64,000 nt of DNA from Bacteriovoracaceae bacterium (GCA_947447665.1 CANFJX010000001.1:399911-463910); one strand, 5' to 3'; positions 44,148 to 53,415 are shown, counted from the stretch's first letter. Made by a program: numbers and translations. Notes: generated from the sequence alone by a model not told the origin.

Positions 44148-46589
44148 TTGATCAATCCGTCAAGGTATGCCAGGTTTTATCGAAAAGATTTGTTTGAACC
44201 GAGGGCACGTCGAGTGAGACAAGACTCTAAGAATTCTGCTAAAAAATCTACCAAAACTGATAAAAAGTGGAGATTTTACGTTTTTACTGGAGCCACGCTC
44301 GCGGCTTCTTTTGCGATCTACCTGGGAGCTCTTTACCAACAATTAACTGATGCCTTCGATCACCAAGAGCAATCGTTCCCGACGAGAATTTACTCCGACG
44401 TCTCAAAGATCGCCCTCCATCAGCCCAGCACTTTGGTTGAAACTCGACTAAAAGCGCTCGGGTATAGTTACGTAAAAAGGAGCGGCTCACTCCAGATGCG
44501 GCTGCATCCTCTAGATTACCCGCTTTATCTGATTCCAGCCAACCATCCACAACTCCAAAGTTCGGAGGTCACTCTCGAGTTCGAAGAGACGAAACCGCAT
44601 CTTTTAAAATCCATTCAAGTTGGATCAACCCCCGTGGAACAAGTTTACCTCGAGCCCGAACTCATTGCGACATTGACTCGAGGAGGAACGGATAAGCCTG
44701 AAATTAGAACTTATCTGAATTTTGACCAAATTCCCGCGCCGATCTGGAAAGCCATCATCGCAGTAGAAGATCAGCACTTTTTAGATCACAAGGGACTTGA
44801 CCCGAGAGCTATTGCTCGCGCCATCTGGGTCAACCTAAGAACACTCTCCCTCGCTCAGGGGGGCAGTACTATCACTCAGCAACTTGTAAAAAATCTCATG
44901 GCGCGGCGGAATAAAAACTTTTTTAGGAAGATCAATGAGCTTTTTCTTTCCCTGCTTTTGGAATTTCGATTCGAAAAGGAAAAAATCTTAGAGCGCTACC
45001 TTAATGAAGTTTACCTCGGCCAGGTAGGACATCTCGAGGTCCACGGAGTTGCGGAGGGAGCTGAGCACTTCTTTGGAAAAAAAATCGAGGATCTTAATCT
45101 CGGTGAAATCGCTTTGATGGCCGGCCTGATCCGCGGGCCTGGCTTTTATTCTCCCTACAAATACCTCACGCGCGCCATCGACCGTCAGCGACTCGTCTTA
45201 AGGAAAATGGCAGAAACAGGTCTGGTCGCAGAAAGTGAAGCTAAAGCTGCTTTAAAAATGCCTGTTCGATTAGCCCTCGCCCAAACATCAGTAACGAAAG
45301 CTCCTTTCTTCACTGATTACGTCAAAATTGAGCTCAATCGAATACTTAAAACTCAAGCCAATGGCCAAGACCCTCTTCAGTCTGGATTTAAAGTTTATAC
45401 CACTTTAGACGCTTACCTCAATAATGAAGCCCAGAAAGCTGTATCAGAGGGGGTAATCAGAATTCAAAAGCAGTTTAAACTCAAACCCAAGGAAGCTTCT
45501 CTTCACGGCCTCGAGGGCGCTCTCGTTTCAGTCGAGCAAGAATCCGGATACATCCGAGCGCTCATCGGTGGTAAAAATTATTCTATAAGTAATTTTAATA
45601 GAATCCTTAATATGAAGCGACAGGTTGGCTCCACTTTTAAGCCAATCGTGTATTTATCTGCTTTTCAAAAGGGCAAAGACCGCGCCGGAGTCCCCTACGG
45701 GCCAGGTCGCCCCATGGAGGACTCTCCGTGGACCTGGCTCTATGAGCGAGATCAAAAAACATGGTCCCCCAAGAACTATGAAAAAGACTTTCTGGGATGG
45801 ATCTCTCTGCGAACTGCACTAGCTCAATCGATCAACACGATCGCCTCAAAACTTGCCTACGATGTGGGTTTGGACGAAATCATCACGACCGCTAGAAAAC
45901 TTGGGATTGAGTCACCTTTACCTAAGGTTCCATCTCTTTCATTAGGAGTGGCCGAACTCTCGCCGCTCGAACTGGCGAAAGTCTATTCGACGCTTGCCAA
46001 TCGAGGAATTCAACAAGAGCTGATCGTTATCCGCGGTATCATGCGGGATGATGGAAGTGGCAGTCGAATGATCTCTTCCAACTCAACTCCAGTACTAGAC
46101 CCGGCCCCCATCGACCTCTTGACGGACTGCCTTCAGGACGTATTCAATCAAGGAACGGCTCAAGCTGCTAAAAAACTTGGATATCTTCAACCTGCTGCTG
46201 GAAAAACGGGAACAACCAATCAGCATAGAGACGCCTGGTTTGCAGGCTACACCCCTCACCTGACGACGGTAGTTTGGATTGGAATGGATCAGGCCTCCGA
46301 AAAAGGAACCCCTCCCCCTCTCACAGGAGCCAACTCAGCGTTACCCATTTGGGTGACATTTATGAAGGAAGGGCAACAAGGACAACCCAACTCTCCTTTT
46401 CCAGATAGCCCACTGCTCACCCGAGTCGCGATCGATACCCATACTGGTCAAGAAGCTCTTCCAGGTTGCCCGTCCACACAGGTGGTGCTAGAGACGTGGA
46501 TTCGCGGGCAAGAGCCTCAGAGTCGAACTTGTGAGCCTCAGTGGCCATCAACATCCCAATCAAACCAGGAAAGTCATCATGCCAAATGA
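44148..46589 (+). CDS. Bifunctional class A penicillin-binding protein, PBP1b type
   Basis: An 813-residue enzyme of peptidoglycan synthesis. A short cytoplasmic N-terminus is followed by a membrane helix (YVFTGATLAASFAIYLGALY), a UB2H-like region (FPTRIYSDVSKIAL... LKALGYSYV), the GT51 transglycosylase (AVEDQHFLDHKGLD, QGGSTITQQLVKN, ERYLNEVYLGQVGH) and the transpeptidase: STFK at about residue 495, SIN, and KTGT (GKTGTTNQHRDAWFAG). It polymerises and crosslinks glycan strands in the periplasm. TTG 44148 is the longest start; GTG 44214 is the other candidate. The stop overlaps the thioesterase start by 11 bp. Confidence 0.95.
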   Translation: MINPSRYARFYRKDLFEPRARRVRQDSKNSAKKSTKTDKKWRFYVFTGATLAASFAIYLGALYQQLTDAFDHQEQSFPTRIYSDVSKIALHQPSTLVETRLKALGYSYVKRSGSLQMRLHPLDYPLYLIPANHPQLQSSEVTLEFEETKPHLLKSIQVGSTPVEQVYLEPELIATLTRGGTDKPEIRTYLNFDQIPAPIWKAIIAVEDQHFLDHKGLDPRAIARAIWVNLRTLSLAQGGSTITQQLVKNLMARRNKNFFRKINELFLSLLLEFRFEKEKILERYLNEVYLGQVGHLEVHGVAEGAEHFFGKKIEDLNLGEIALMAGLIRGPGFYSPYKYLTRAIDRQRLVLRKMAETGLVAESEAKAALKMPVRLALAQTSVTKAPFFTDYVKIELNRILKTQANGQDPLQSGFKVYTTLDAYLNNEAQKAVSEGVIRIQKQFKLKPKEASLHGLEGALVSVEQESGYIRALIGGKNYSISNFNRILNMKRQVGSTFKPIVYLSAFQKGKDRAGVPYGPGRPMEDSPWTWLYERDQKTWSPKNYEKDFLGWISLRTALAQSINTIASKLAYDVGLDEIITTARKLGIESPLPKVPSLSLGVAELSPLELAKVYSTLANRGIQQELIVIRGIMRDDGSGSRMISSNSTPVLDPAPIDLLTDCLQDVFNQGTAQAAKKLGYLQPAAGKTGTTNQHRDAWFAGYTPHLTTVVWIGMDQASEKGTPPPLTGANSALPIWVTFMKEGQQGQPNSPFPDSPLLTRVAIDTHTGQEALPGCPSTQVVLETWIRGQEPQSRTCEPQWPSTSQSNQESHHAK

Positions 46590-47004
46590 AAAACATCTTT
46601 ACCGGGTCAAAATCCTCGAAGAATACCTCGACACCTTTGGACACTTAAATCACGCCAATTATCTCGTACTCTTTGAACAAGCTCGCTGGGATTGGATCAC
46701 TGAAAGGGGATATGGTCTTCAACAAGTTCAAGAAACCCAAATTGGCCCAGTCATTCTGTCGCTCGAAATTAAATACCGGAAAGAGCTCAAAGCGCGCCAG
46801 GAGATCATCATTGAGAGTCACGTTACTTCCCACTTCAAACTTTTTACCGATATTCACCAGGAGATGAGGGGCGATGACGGGACAATTTACTCCATCGTCA
46901 ACCTCAAGTTTGGTTGTTTTGACTTAAAAAGACGAAAGCTCATCACTCCGACACCGGCATGGAAATCCGCGCTAGGCATCACAGACACTGAAACGAAAGC
47001 CTGA
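46579..47004 (+). CDS. Acyl-CoA thioesterase, 4HBT hot-dog fold (YbgC-like)
   Basis: A 141-residue protein. Seen: YLDTFGHLNHANYLVLFEQARWDW, with Asp18 as catalytic residue and HLNH, the 4HBT signature. It hydrolyses acyl-CoA thioesters. Start ATG 46579 (MPNEKHL) is preferred over the ATG at 46531, because AGGAAAG lies just upstream and the shorter start matches the family length. It overlaps the PBP stop by 11 bp; YbgC is elsewhere linked to the Tol-Pal region, but here it sits with a PBP. Substrate unknown. Confidence 0.85.
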   Translation: MPNEKHLYRVKILEEYLDTFGHLNHANYLVLFEQARWDWITERGYGLQQVQETQIGPVILSLEIKYRKELKARQEIIIESHVTSHFKLFTDIHQEMRGDDGTIYSIVNLKFGCFDLKRRKLITPTPAWKSALGITDTETKA

Positions 47005-47080
47005 CAGTTTTTATTTGACCTTTGGGCTCAGGTTAGGGTAACCAGTCGGGATCTTATTTTTGAACAGGAGCAAATTCGCC

Positions 47081-48058
47081 ATGAGTTCTATGGGCCCCAT
47101 TTCACAGTTTATTAAGCACCACTATCGACACTTCAATGCAGCCGCGCTAGTGGACGCGGCTGAGGGGTACAAGAAGCACATCGACCAAGGGGGCAAAATG
47201 ATGGTCACCCTGGCCGGCGCGATGAGCACGGCTGAGCTGGGCCTCACTTTAGCTGAGATGATCCGCCAGGATAAAATCCACCTCATTAGCTGCACAGGCG
47301 CCAACCTCGAAGAGGATATTTTTAATCTCGTCGCGCATGACCACTACGAGCGCGTCCCGCACTATCGACAACTCTCCCCCCAGGACGAGCAAGCCCTTCT
47401 AGAGCGCCACATGAATCGGGTAACAGACACCTGCATTCCTGAGGCAGAAGCGATGAGACGGATCGAATCTGTGATGCTCGAACAGTGGACGGGAGCAGAC
47501 CAATCGGGAGAGCGGTACTTCCCCCATGAGTTCTTTTACCGAGCGATTCGAAGCGGAAAGCTGAAGCAGTTTTATCAGATCGACCCTAAAGATAGCTGGA
47601 TGGTCGCAGCTGCTGAGAAAAATCTCCCGATCATTGTTCCAGGATGGGAAGACGCCACTTTAGGAAATATGTACGCTGCTGCCTGCATGCGCGGTGAAGT
47701 GAAGAACGTTCACACTGTACGAACTGGAATTGAGTACATGATTCAATTGTCTGAATTCTACCAGTCCGTCACTAAGAACAGCTCCCTGGGCATGTTCCAA
47801 ATCGGAGGCGGTATCGCCGGAGACTTCCCCATTTGTGTGGTCCCTATGCTTCATCAAGATTTGGGAATTGAAGCCAAGCTTTGGGGCTACTTTGCCCAAA
47901 TCAGTGACTCCACCACCAGCTACGGCTCTTACTCGGGTGCGGTCCCGAACGAAAAAATCACCTGGGGCAAGCTCGGGATCGACACCCCTAAATACATTGT
48001 CGAATCCGATGCTACAATTGTGGCGCCATTGATTTTTAGCTACGTCCTCAATCAATAG
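47081..48058 (+). CDS. Deoxyhypusine synthase-family protein
   Basis: A 325-residue NAD-dependent enzyme fold. Seen: MMVTLAGAMSTAELGLTLAEMIR, LISCTGANLEEDIFNL, IVPGWEDATLGN, GGGIAGDFPIC, and SGAVPNEKITWGKLG. Lys297 in WGK corresponds to the catalytic lysine of DHS that forms the enzyme-aminobutyl intermediate. True hypusine needs eIF5A, which bacteria lack, so the likely job is transfer of an aminobutyl group to a polyamine (homospermidine-type synthesis) or to another protein. Start ATG 47081 has AGGAG 10 bp upstream; TTG 47060 is also possible. Confidence 0.9.
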   Translation: MSSMGPISQFIKHHYRHFNAAALVDAAEGYKKHIDQGGKMMVTLAGAMSTAELGLTLAEMIRQDKIHLISCTGANLEEDIFNLVAHDHYERVPHYRQLSPQDEQALLERHMNRVTDTCIPEAEAMRRIESVMLEQWTGADQSGERYFPHEFFYRAIRSGKLKQFYQIDPKDSWMVAAAEKNLPIIVPGWEDATLGNMYAAACMRGEVKNVHTVRTGIEYMIQLSEFYQSVTKNSSLGMFQIGGGIAGDFPICVVPMLHQDLGIEAKLWGYFAQISDSTTSYGSYSGAVPNEKITWGKLGIDTPKYIVESDATIVAPLIFSYVLNQ

Positions 48059-48084
48059 CCGGGAACGCGGTCTTAAAGAGATCT

Positions 48085-48789
48085 CTAGACGATCTTTACA
48101 AACCAATCGCGATCCGCTCGGATACGAGGCAAAAGCGTGGCATTAGGACGCGCTTTTCCCACCCCTAAAACCATGACGGTGTAGGCATCCCGAGGGAGCT
48201 TGAGAAGTTTGTGCAAGCGCTTAGGGTCGAACCCTTCCATTGGACAGGTATCATACCCCTCTGCTTGAAACGCGAGCATCAGGGTCTGACAAGCTAGGGA
48301 GGTGGACTTGATAGCCCAGATTTCCATGTCTTTTTCGTTCACAGGGGCTCGCATCGTAGGCCCCTGAAGCCCCTTGAAGAAAAAATATGCTCGCTTGAGG
48401 AGCCCTAGCCACCCCACTGAATAAAGCTTTTTTATCAGGTCCGAGTAATACCCCAAGGCAGCATCAGGTACGGAAAGCCCCTCGGCTTTCATTTTTTGAA
48501 GCTGTTGAAGGGTGTGCAGGCGAACTCGATCCCAGGCACGAGTTCGTGCAACGCAGACGATGAGCTCCCCCGCGGTGTTTGCGGCAGGCTGTGAAAAACA
48601 GACTTTGACGAGCTGAGTTCGAATCTCAGGAGTTCGGACCCAGTGAAACTCCCAGGGCTGCAGATTCGAAGAGCTGGCACTCTTCATCGCTAAATCGATG
48701 CAACGCTGAACCACTCCTTCAGGCACGGGCTGACCATCAAAGAGGCGTACACTCCGTCGCTTTTCAACAATCTGCGCAAATTCAGACAT
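48085..48789 (-). CDS. Nitroreductase-family FMN protein
   Basis: A 234-residue flavin oxidoreductase. Seen: VEKRRSVRLFDGQPVPEG (FMN-binding Arg), SASSSNLQPWEFHWV, WAIKSTSLACQTLMLAFQAEGYDTCPMEGFD, and VMVLGVGKARPNATLLPR. These positions match the NfsB/FRP superfamily, whose members reduce nitro or quinone compounds with NAD(P)H. The insertion at 115-150 (SVGWLGLLKRAYFFFKG) is unusual and may line the active site. Convergent with the DHS-like gene. Substrate unknown. Confidence 0.9.
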   Translation of the reverse strand: MSEFAQIVEKRRSVRLFDGQPVPEGVVQRCIDLAMKSASSSNLQPWEFHWVRTPEIRTQLVKVCFSQPAANTAGELIVCVARTRAWDRVRLHTLQQLQKMKAEGLSVPDAALGYYSDLIKKLYSVGWLGLLKRAYFFFKGLQGPTMRAPVNEKDMEIWAIKSTSLACQTLMLAFQAEGYDTCPMEGFDPKRLHKLLKLPRDAYTVMVLGVGKARPNATLLPRIRADRDWFVKIV

Positions 48790-48898
48790 CTTTCATTCCC
48801 CTTTTTATTCGGATCTTTAGAGCGACTATTGCAGCTTTGACCAACACTCGCAATACCGGATTTGTCGTGTTAGATTTCGGCCCAATCAGGAGAAAAAA

Positions 48899-49258
48899 AT
48901 GACCCATTGGAAAGTTTACGAATACGCTCAGTGCAGCACCTGCAAAAATGCTCTCAGCTACTTGGACCGCAAAAAGTTAAAATACTCGAAAGTGCCCATC
49001 GTGGAGCAGCCACCGACCGAGGCTGAGTTGAAGAAAATGCTCGTGTACTTAGGAGGAAATCTGAAGAAGCTTTTTAATACCTCTGGAATTCAGTACCGAG
49101 AGCTAGGAATGAGCGAGAAGCTCAAAACCATCTCTGAAGCTGAGGCGATTCGACTCCTAAGTAAAAACGGCAAATTAGTAAAGCGCCCCTTTTTGCTGGG
49201 TGAACTCACGGGAACGGTCGGATTTAATGAAGCAGAATGGGATCAGCTACTGATGTGA
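48899..49258 (+). CDS. ArsC/Spx/YffB-family thioredoxin-fold protein
   Basis: A 119-residue protein. The active-site CSTC (Cys12, Cys15) is in YAQCSTCKNALSYL, followed by LFNTSGIQYRELGMSE and LVKRPFLL with the conserved Arg-Pro. These are shared by arsenate reductases, Spx regulators and YffB; the KRP plus the NTSG block and no ars genes nearby favour the YffB/Spx-like 'ArsC family' rather than arsenic detoxification. It may reduce a glutathione or thiol adduct. A single gene between oppositely directed neighbours. Confidence 0.9.
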   Translation: MTHWKVYEYAQCSTCKNALSYLDRKKLKYSKVPIVEQPPTEAELKKMLVYLGGNLKKLFNTSGIQYRELGMSEKLKTISEAEAIRLLSKNGKLVKRPFLLGELTGTVGFNEAEWDQLLM

Positions 49259-49259
49259 G

Positions 49260-49985
49260 TTAGCGACCGAAGCGTTGCTGATAGAACTGGTGGACGGCGC
49301 CTAAAAGGCTCGCATTGACCGGAATTCGGCTGAAATAATCTGCAGAGTTACCCGCAGCAGCTTGCGGAGCGGGAGCAGAGGTAACTCCTGCAGAGGCATT
49401 ACTGGTGGTATCTGCAGGTGCCCGTCCGGGAAACGTCAGAACGGAAGCCGTCGCAGCAGAGTTACCCAGGACTTCAGCACCCACACCAAGCGGAGCAACT
49501 CCAGAGGTCGCAGGAAGTGGGGAATAGGTCGTTACGATCGGAGTATTACCCAACTGCTGCCAAGCCAGGTTGAGCGATTGATCGAGGTAGAATGCTTTGG
49601 TCGCAGCAGCTGCAATGCTCTGTTGAGTGAGGCACTTCGCAGGGAAACAAGCACAATCCGATGGTGACTTCGCAACAGAATAGGAGCCAGAAGTAGCCAA
49701 ACTCTGGCAACACCTTTGCGACAAGGCGTCGAGGGTCCCAACCAGGTTGCCGCTTGAGTCGACAGGATAAATGACACCCACGCAGGTCGCTGCTAGTCCA
49801 AAGGCTGGAGCAGTGAAATTGGAACCGTCCCAAGGTGTTAACCCAAATCCGCTAGCACCATAGTCAGAAGACGCACTACAACTCCCCCCAAATGAAGTGC
49901 AATCACCAAAAAGTGTGCGTAAGCAATAAGCATGGGTCACATTAATGCTCAAAAAATAGAAAAAAAGTGCAAATAAAGTACGCAT
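49260..49985 (-). CDS. Secreted Cys-rich hypothetical protein
   Basis: A 241-residue exported protein. The signal peptide is MRTLFALFFYFLSINVTHA, then YCLR. The first half holds about ten cysteines (for example RCCQSL and DCACFPAKC), probably in disulfides; the second half is Ala/Ser/Thr/Pro-rich (residues about 165-215) and ends in a short helical tail. I recognise no domain. It follows the next gene by 32 bp on the same strand, so both are likely co-transcribed and may function together at the surface. Confidence 0.68.
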   Translation of the reverse strand: MRTLFALFFYFLSINVTHAYCLRTLFGDCTSFGGSCSASSDYGASGFGLTPWDGSNFTAPAFGLAATCVGVIYPVDSSGNLVGTLDALSQRCCQSLATSGSYSVAKSPSDCACFPAKCLTQQSIAAAATKAFYLDQSLNLAWQQLGNTPIVTTYSPLPATSGVAPLGVGAEVLGNSAATASVLTFPGRAPADTTSNASAGVTSAPAPQAAAGNSADYFSRIPVNASLLGAVHQFYQQRFGR

Positions 49986-50017
49986 TTGTCTACACCCGCT
50001 CTGCCTCTCTCATTCCC

Positions 50018-51433
50018 CTAAGGAGGATTAACTCCCACTGATAAATAATCGTCGCTCAAACTAGGCCAATTTTGTTGCTGGGCAGGACTCGCCTTCAAAA
50101 CGGCGGTCTGTAAGGAGCTCACCAGAGCAGAGAGGTTTTTATAAAAATACTGGCTAAATTGGGATAGTGCATATCCCTTCGCATCTCCAATTAACCTAGG
50201 CTGAGCGCAACCCCCGATATTGAAACTACCAACACAACGATCCGTTTCCATCGTCTGGCATATTCTGTCCTGACTAAAACTAATCCCATCAGACACACTC
50301 AGTGATGCGACTGAGCGCAAAGACGTACCTACCGGAGTAAGCAAAGAGCTAATCTTCGCTTGAAAATTTGCCATCGCTACGTCAGCACGTCCAGTCACTT
50401 CACACTGAGCCACTTGCTCGTAGAGCGAGATCAGGCCTTGTGCAGCCGAGCCCAGATAGCAAAGAGCGGAGACCGGCAATGCAGCGTTAAGATTTGAGTT
50501 CGAACCAGACGGGGCAATATTCAGAGGAGTACAATCAGCAAGGCTCCAGGTCCCTGGACTCGGCATAGCGACGCCATTCGATGAACTCAGAGAGTCTGAA
50601 ATCCTCGCATAAAATGCAAATAATGTCGTATAATCCTGAGCCAGAGCTTGGCACGCGGAAGTTGGTGCTATTTGAATTTGATGATTGGACGACGTCATTT
50701 GAGTGATCACTTGAGCCAGCTGATATTTTGCGGTTTGAACCCACACACCGAGAATTTGGCTATCCAGCCAACTCGACAAATACCAAAGATCCCATGCCGC
50801 TGAATTTTGCGGTTCCCCTGGGATCGGATCTGGATTTGACAAAACGCAGGACTGAGCAGAGGCCTGATGATTGAGGGTACTTGAAAGAGTCGGAGGCGAA
50901 CCCGTACTCACCGACAAGCTACCCTCTCCGTCAGCTAGATTGCAAACCACTTGGGAATTACGAACAGAGCCAGGCAAGCTGACTGCGGAGCATGATTGAG
51001 CCGCAGAACTGGAAGCGCTCACATCAATCACGTAGCCCTGATAAAAACAGCTCAGAATTTGGGCAATATTTTTCTTCAAAATCTGATCAGGCGAGCTTGA
51101 ACTGGATGGGGTAGGAAAAAGCTGAGTGCAAGAAGGGAGCGCGAGCAAACTTGACCCCGGGGTTACACATGGAGCTGGAATCGAAGGGACCGTAGAACCG
51201 GGTAGCCCCACTCCTCCACCGACATAAAGCACGGGAGTCGGGGAATTCGAACCAGAGCTCGCGAAACTAAACCCAACTTCTTTCCCGACTGGGCTTCCTG
51301 GTTCGCCCCCGGTGTATTGATAAGCAGAAGTCGCAGTAGGCGAAGGCGTCGCTGCAAAACAGGGAGACAAAAAATTGACGAAAGCCGCAATCACGCCTAA
51401 GCATTGGATTATTATTTTTTGATTACCTGGCAT
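50018..51433 (-). CDS. Secreted Ser/Cys-rich hypothetical protein
   Basis: A 471-residue exported protein; the signal peptide spans MPGNQKIIIQCLGVIAAFVN with cleavage near FAA-TPS. A Ser/Pro/Gly-rich N-terminal third with scattered cysteines is followed by helical parts (about 225-310 and 340-460), and cysteines recur in short motifs (CETVxx-like positions are not conserved). No known domain. The AT-rich 150 bp upstream holds a TATAAT. Codon use matches the neighbours, so recent transfer is not evident. Confidence 0.68.
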   Translation of the reverse strand: MPGNQKIIIQCLGVIAAFVNFLSPCFAATPSPTATSAYQYTGGEPGSPVGKEVGFSFASSGSNSPTPVLYVGGGVGLPGSTVPSIPAPCVTPGSSLLALPSCTQLFPTPSSSSSPDQILKKNIAQILSCFYQGYVIDVSASSSAAQSCSAVSLPGSVRNSQVVCNLADGEGSLSVSTGSPPTLSSTLNHQASAQSCVLSNPDPIPGEPQNSAAWDLWYLSSWLDSQILGVWVQTAKYQLAQVITQMTSSNHQIQIAPTSACQALAQDYTTLFAFYARISDSLSSSNGVAMPSPGTWSLADCTPLNIAPSGSNSNLNAALPVSALCYLGSAAQGLISLYEQVAQCEVTGRADVAMANFQAKISSLLTPVGTSLRSVASLSVSDGISFSQDRICQTMETDRCVGSFNIGGCAQPRLIGDAKGYALSQFSQYFYKNLSALVSSLQTAVLKASPAQQQNWPSLSDDYLSVGVNPP

Positions 51434-51473
51434 TTAATTACTATTTTACAGAAGAGGTGCAGTTTTTACAAAA

Positions 51474-51479
51474 ATTATA
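51474..51479 (-). promoter_or_regulatory. Probable -10 element of the secreted-protein pair
   Basis: TATAAT on the minus strand, about 40 bp before the ATG at 51433, within a markedly AT-rich 150-bp region. No good -35 hexamer lies 16-18 bp upstream. The same AT-rich stretch is upstream of the plus-strand gene that follows, so it may drive both directions. Confidence 0.4.
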
Positions 51480-51582
51480 TAAAAAGTTTTGAAAATTGAT
51501 CTTTTTAACAAATAATTAATTTATTACTATTTCAAAATTAAAAACCAGACCAACCGCACTACTTAAATGGTTTACCGTAACC

Positions 51583-52050
51583 TTGATATCAATCGAGTTA
51601 CTTACCACTTCCCCTCTTTTTTGTGCCGATCTGCCTGATGAAGTCAGCAAATTAAAGTACCAAGCCTCCTTCAATTACTATCAGGGCCTCCGAAGCCTGG
51701 GGCACGCCCCCACTCCTCAAGAACAGGCCGATCTAGCGGGAAAGCTCTACTCGCCCCTCGTCAACCAATATGAGCAAGCAATTGAAGAGATCAACAACCA
51801 AGCGCTCGCAGAGGCCAAGACTCAGCACAAACAGGAAAGCGAGGCTTTACAACGAAAAACCACTGTAGCTCCACCACCCCCTCCTTCATCCACCGAACCT
51901 CACTTGCGCCAATCCAAACCCGGCGGCAGTCGAAACAACAGGCAACCGTCTCAAGTTAAGTCCGATCCTCCCGTGGTAATTGACGGGTCACAGTTTCCCA
52001 AGGTTTTGGTTTTTCCAGGCGTAAAAAATAGGCCTCAGCCCAGAAACTGA
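51583..52050 (+). CDS. Small exported Gln/Pro-rich protein with unclear start
   Basis: About 155 residues from TTG 51583. The frame is open from 51520, and the upstream codons encode KLKTRPTALLKWFTVTLI, which with ELLTTSPLFCA looks like a full Sec signal peptide (cleavage before DLPDE). Yet no ATG, GTG or TTG occurs in that stretch, only ATT codons (51523, 51529). Either a rare start is used or the sequence is damaged. The mature part has a helical region (EQAIEEINNQALAEAKTQHK) and a Pro-rich tail. Function unknown; 58 bp before the next gene. Confidence 0.55.
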   Translation: MISIELLTTSPLFCADLPDEVSKLKYQASFNYYQGLRSLGHAPTPQEQADLAGKLYSPLVNQYEQAIEEINNQALAEAKTQHKQESEALQRKTTVAPPPPPSSTEPHLRQSKPGGSRNNRQPSQVKSDPPVVIDGSQFPKVLVFPGVKNRPQPRN

Positions 52051-52108
52051 AGAACTCCCGAGCGTTTTACCTTTCAATCTGTCTGAGCTCCTCCTAAGAT
52101 CGCCGCTC

Positions 52109-53293
52109 GTGAGACACCGCCACAAAAAACTCAAGCAAACACAAAGCGCAGGAAGCAAGGCTATCGTCTGGCTAGACATGGAGCCGCTTCTTCATCATGA
52201 GCGTGTTCGGTGCGAGAACGCAGCCAAGCAGCTCGAAGTAATTCAGGAAGAGCTGAATCATTTTCGCGAAATCGCCGAGCCCGCGTATTCTGGCTGGTTT
52301 CATTCTCATTTCGGAAAAAGGGCAACTGAGCTACGCGAATTACACTCGCGATGGTTGGAGCTGAATCATCTGATTTCTCAGGTCAACGCCGAAGCCTTCA
52401 CCTCCGGCTGCTCTCACCGCACAGCACACGAACGAATCCAGCGAGCACGGTATAGAATGGAGGAAACAACCACAACACAGTCCCAGCAAGATGAAGACCC
52501 AGAAAATACGGAGCGCCAAGCGAGGGATACTGATTCAAAAAAAAGACCTCATCCTGAAGCAGAAGGTGATCTAACGCCTGAACTGGAGAGATTGCTTCGC
52601 CGGGAATTCGAGGAGATGGCCGGAGCCAGACCCAGAGACAACCGGAGCCGGCGCGACTACGATGCGATGTTCAAAGAGTTTCAGGAACACTTTCGAGAAG
52701 AAGTTCTCGGCCAACCCAGGCAGAAGCGAAAAACTCCCTCTGATCAGCCTCCAAGATCACCCCAACCCACAAAGACGCCCCGCCCGCCCAATCCCGAAGA
52801 ATCCCGAAGAAAACTGATTTATCGCACTCTGGCTCGCCGCCTCCACCCAGACGTGAACCCTGACCTTTCACCTCGTGAGCTCGGGCTTTGGCATGAAGTC
52901 CAGCTTGCCTACCAATCCAGGAGCATTGAAAAGCTAGAGACTCTTCTAGCCCTCAGTGAATCTGGGGACTCGGAATGGATGTTTGGCAGCGTCCAGAGCG
53001 TATCTAGACTTCGGACCATTTTTTCAGACTTTAATAAAAAAATCCGCTCGACCCAGAAGGAACTGAGAGAAAGAAAAAAAACGCCCTCATGGGAATACAT
53101 GAGAGTGAGGGAAGACTCTTCGGGACTCAAGGAACTCAAGCGCCGAATTGCGAGAGAACTCAGAGACGCTGACGAAGAACTTCGATCCGAGATCCGCAAT
53201 CTTGAGGAGGAAATAGACCTCTGGTCTCGGCCCTCAAGAAGCCAAAGAAACAAACTCCGCCGCCCTGAATTTTCATACCGAAGAAAATACTAA
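52109..53293 (+). CDS. J-domain protein with charged coiled regions
   Basis: A 394-residue hydrophilic protein. A helical/coiled N-terminal part (about 25-115) is followed by a Pro/Arg-rich linker, then a J-domain-like segment at about 235-275: RRKLIYRTLARRLHPDVNPD with His246-Pro247-Asp248, and WHEVQLAYQ. The end is a charged coil (KELKRRIARELRDADEELRSE). The HPD suggests it stimulates an Hsp70. No G/F or zinc domain, so not DnaJ itself. GTG 52109 is the chosen start; ATG 52178 (MEPLL) would also keep the J-domain. Confidence 0.7.
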   Translation: MRHRHKKLKQTQSAGSKAIVWLDMEPLLHHERVRCENAAKQLEVIQEELNHFREIAEPAYSGWFHSHFGKRATELRELHSRWLELNHLISQVNAEAFTSGCSHRTAHERIQRARYRMEETTTTQSQQDEDPENTERQARDTDSKKRPHPEAEGDLTPELERLLRREFEEMAGARPRDNRSRRDYDAMFKEFQEHFREEVLGQPRQKRKTPSDQPPRSPQPTKTPRPPNPEESRRKLIYRTLARRLHPDVNPDLSPRELGLWHEVQLAYQSRSIEKLETLLALSESGDSEWMFGSVQSVSRLRTIFSDFNKKIRSTQKELRERKKTPSWEYMRVREDSSGLKELKRRIARELRDADEELRSEIRNLEEEIDLWSRPSRSQRNKLRRPEFSYRRKY

Positions 53294-53350
53294 CAAAACC
53301 TGCAGCACTTAACGCTCATCAAGCAACTGGGCAGACTTCACTTGGTTCTC

Positions 53351-53387
53351 AAAAAAAAGGGCCACCGGTCCAAAACCGGCGGCCCTT
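53351..53387 (-). terminator. Intrinsic terminator after tRNA-Val and rpoC
   Basis: On the minus strand, a 13-bp stem with one mismatch (arms 53387-53375 and 53369-53357) and a 5-base loop is followed by eight T residues. This is a strong rho-independent terminator ending the rplK-rpoC-tRNA-Val unit. The convergent J-domain gene stops 57 bp away. Confidence 0.92.
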
Positions 53388-53415
53388 GTAACTATTGGAT
53401 CGTTCGCTTAAAAAA

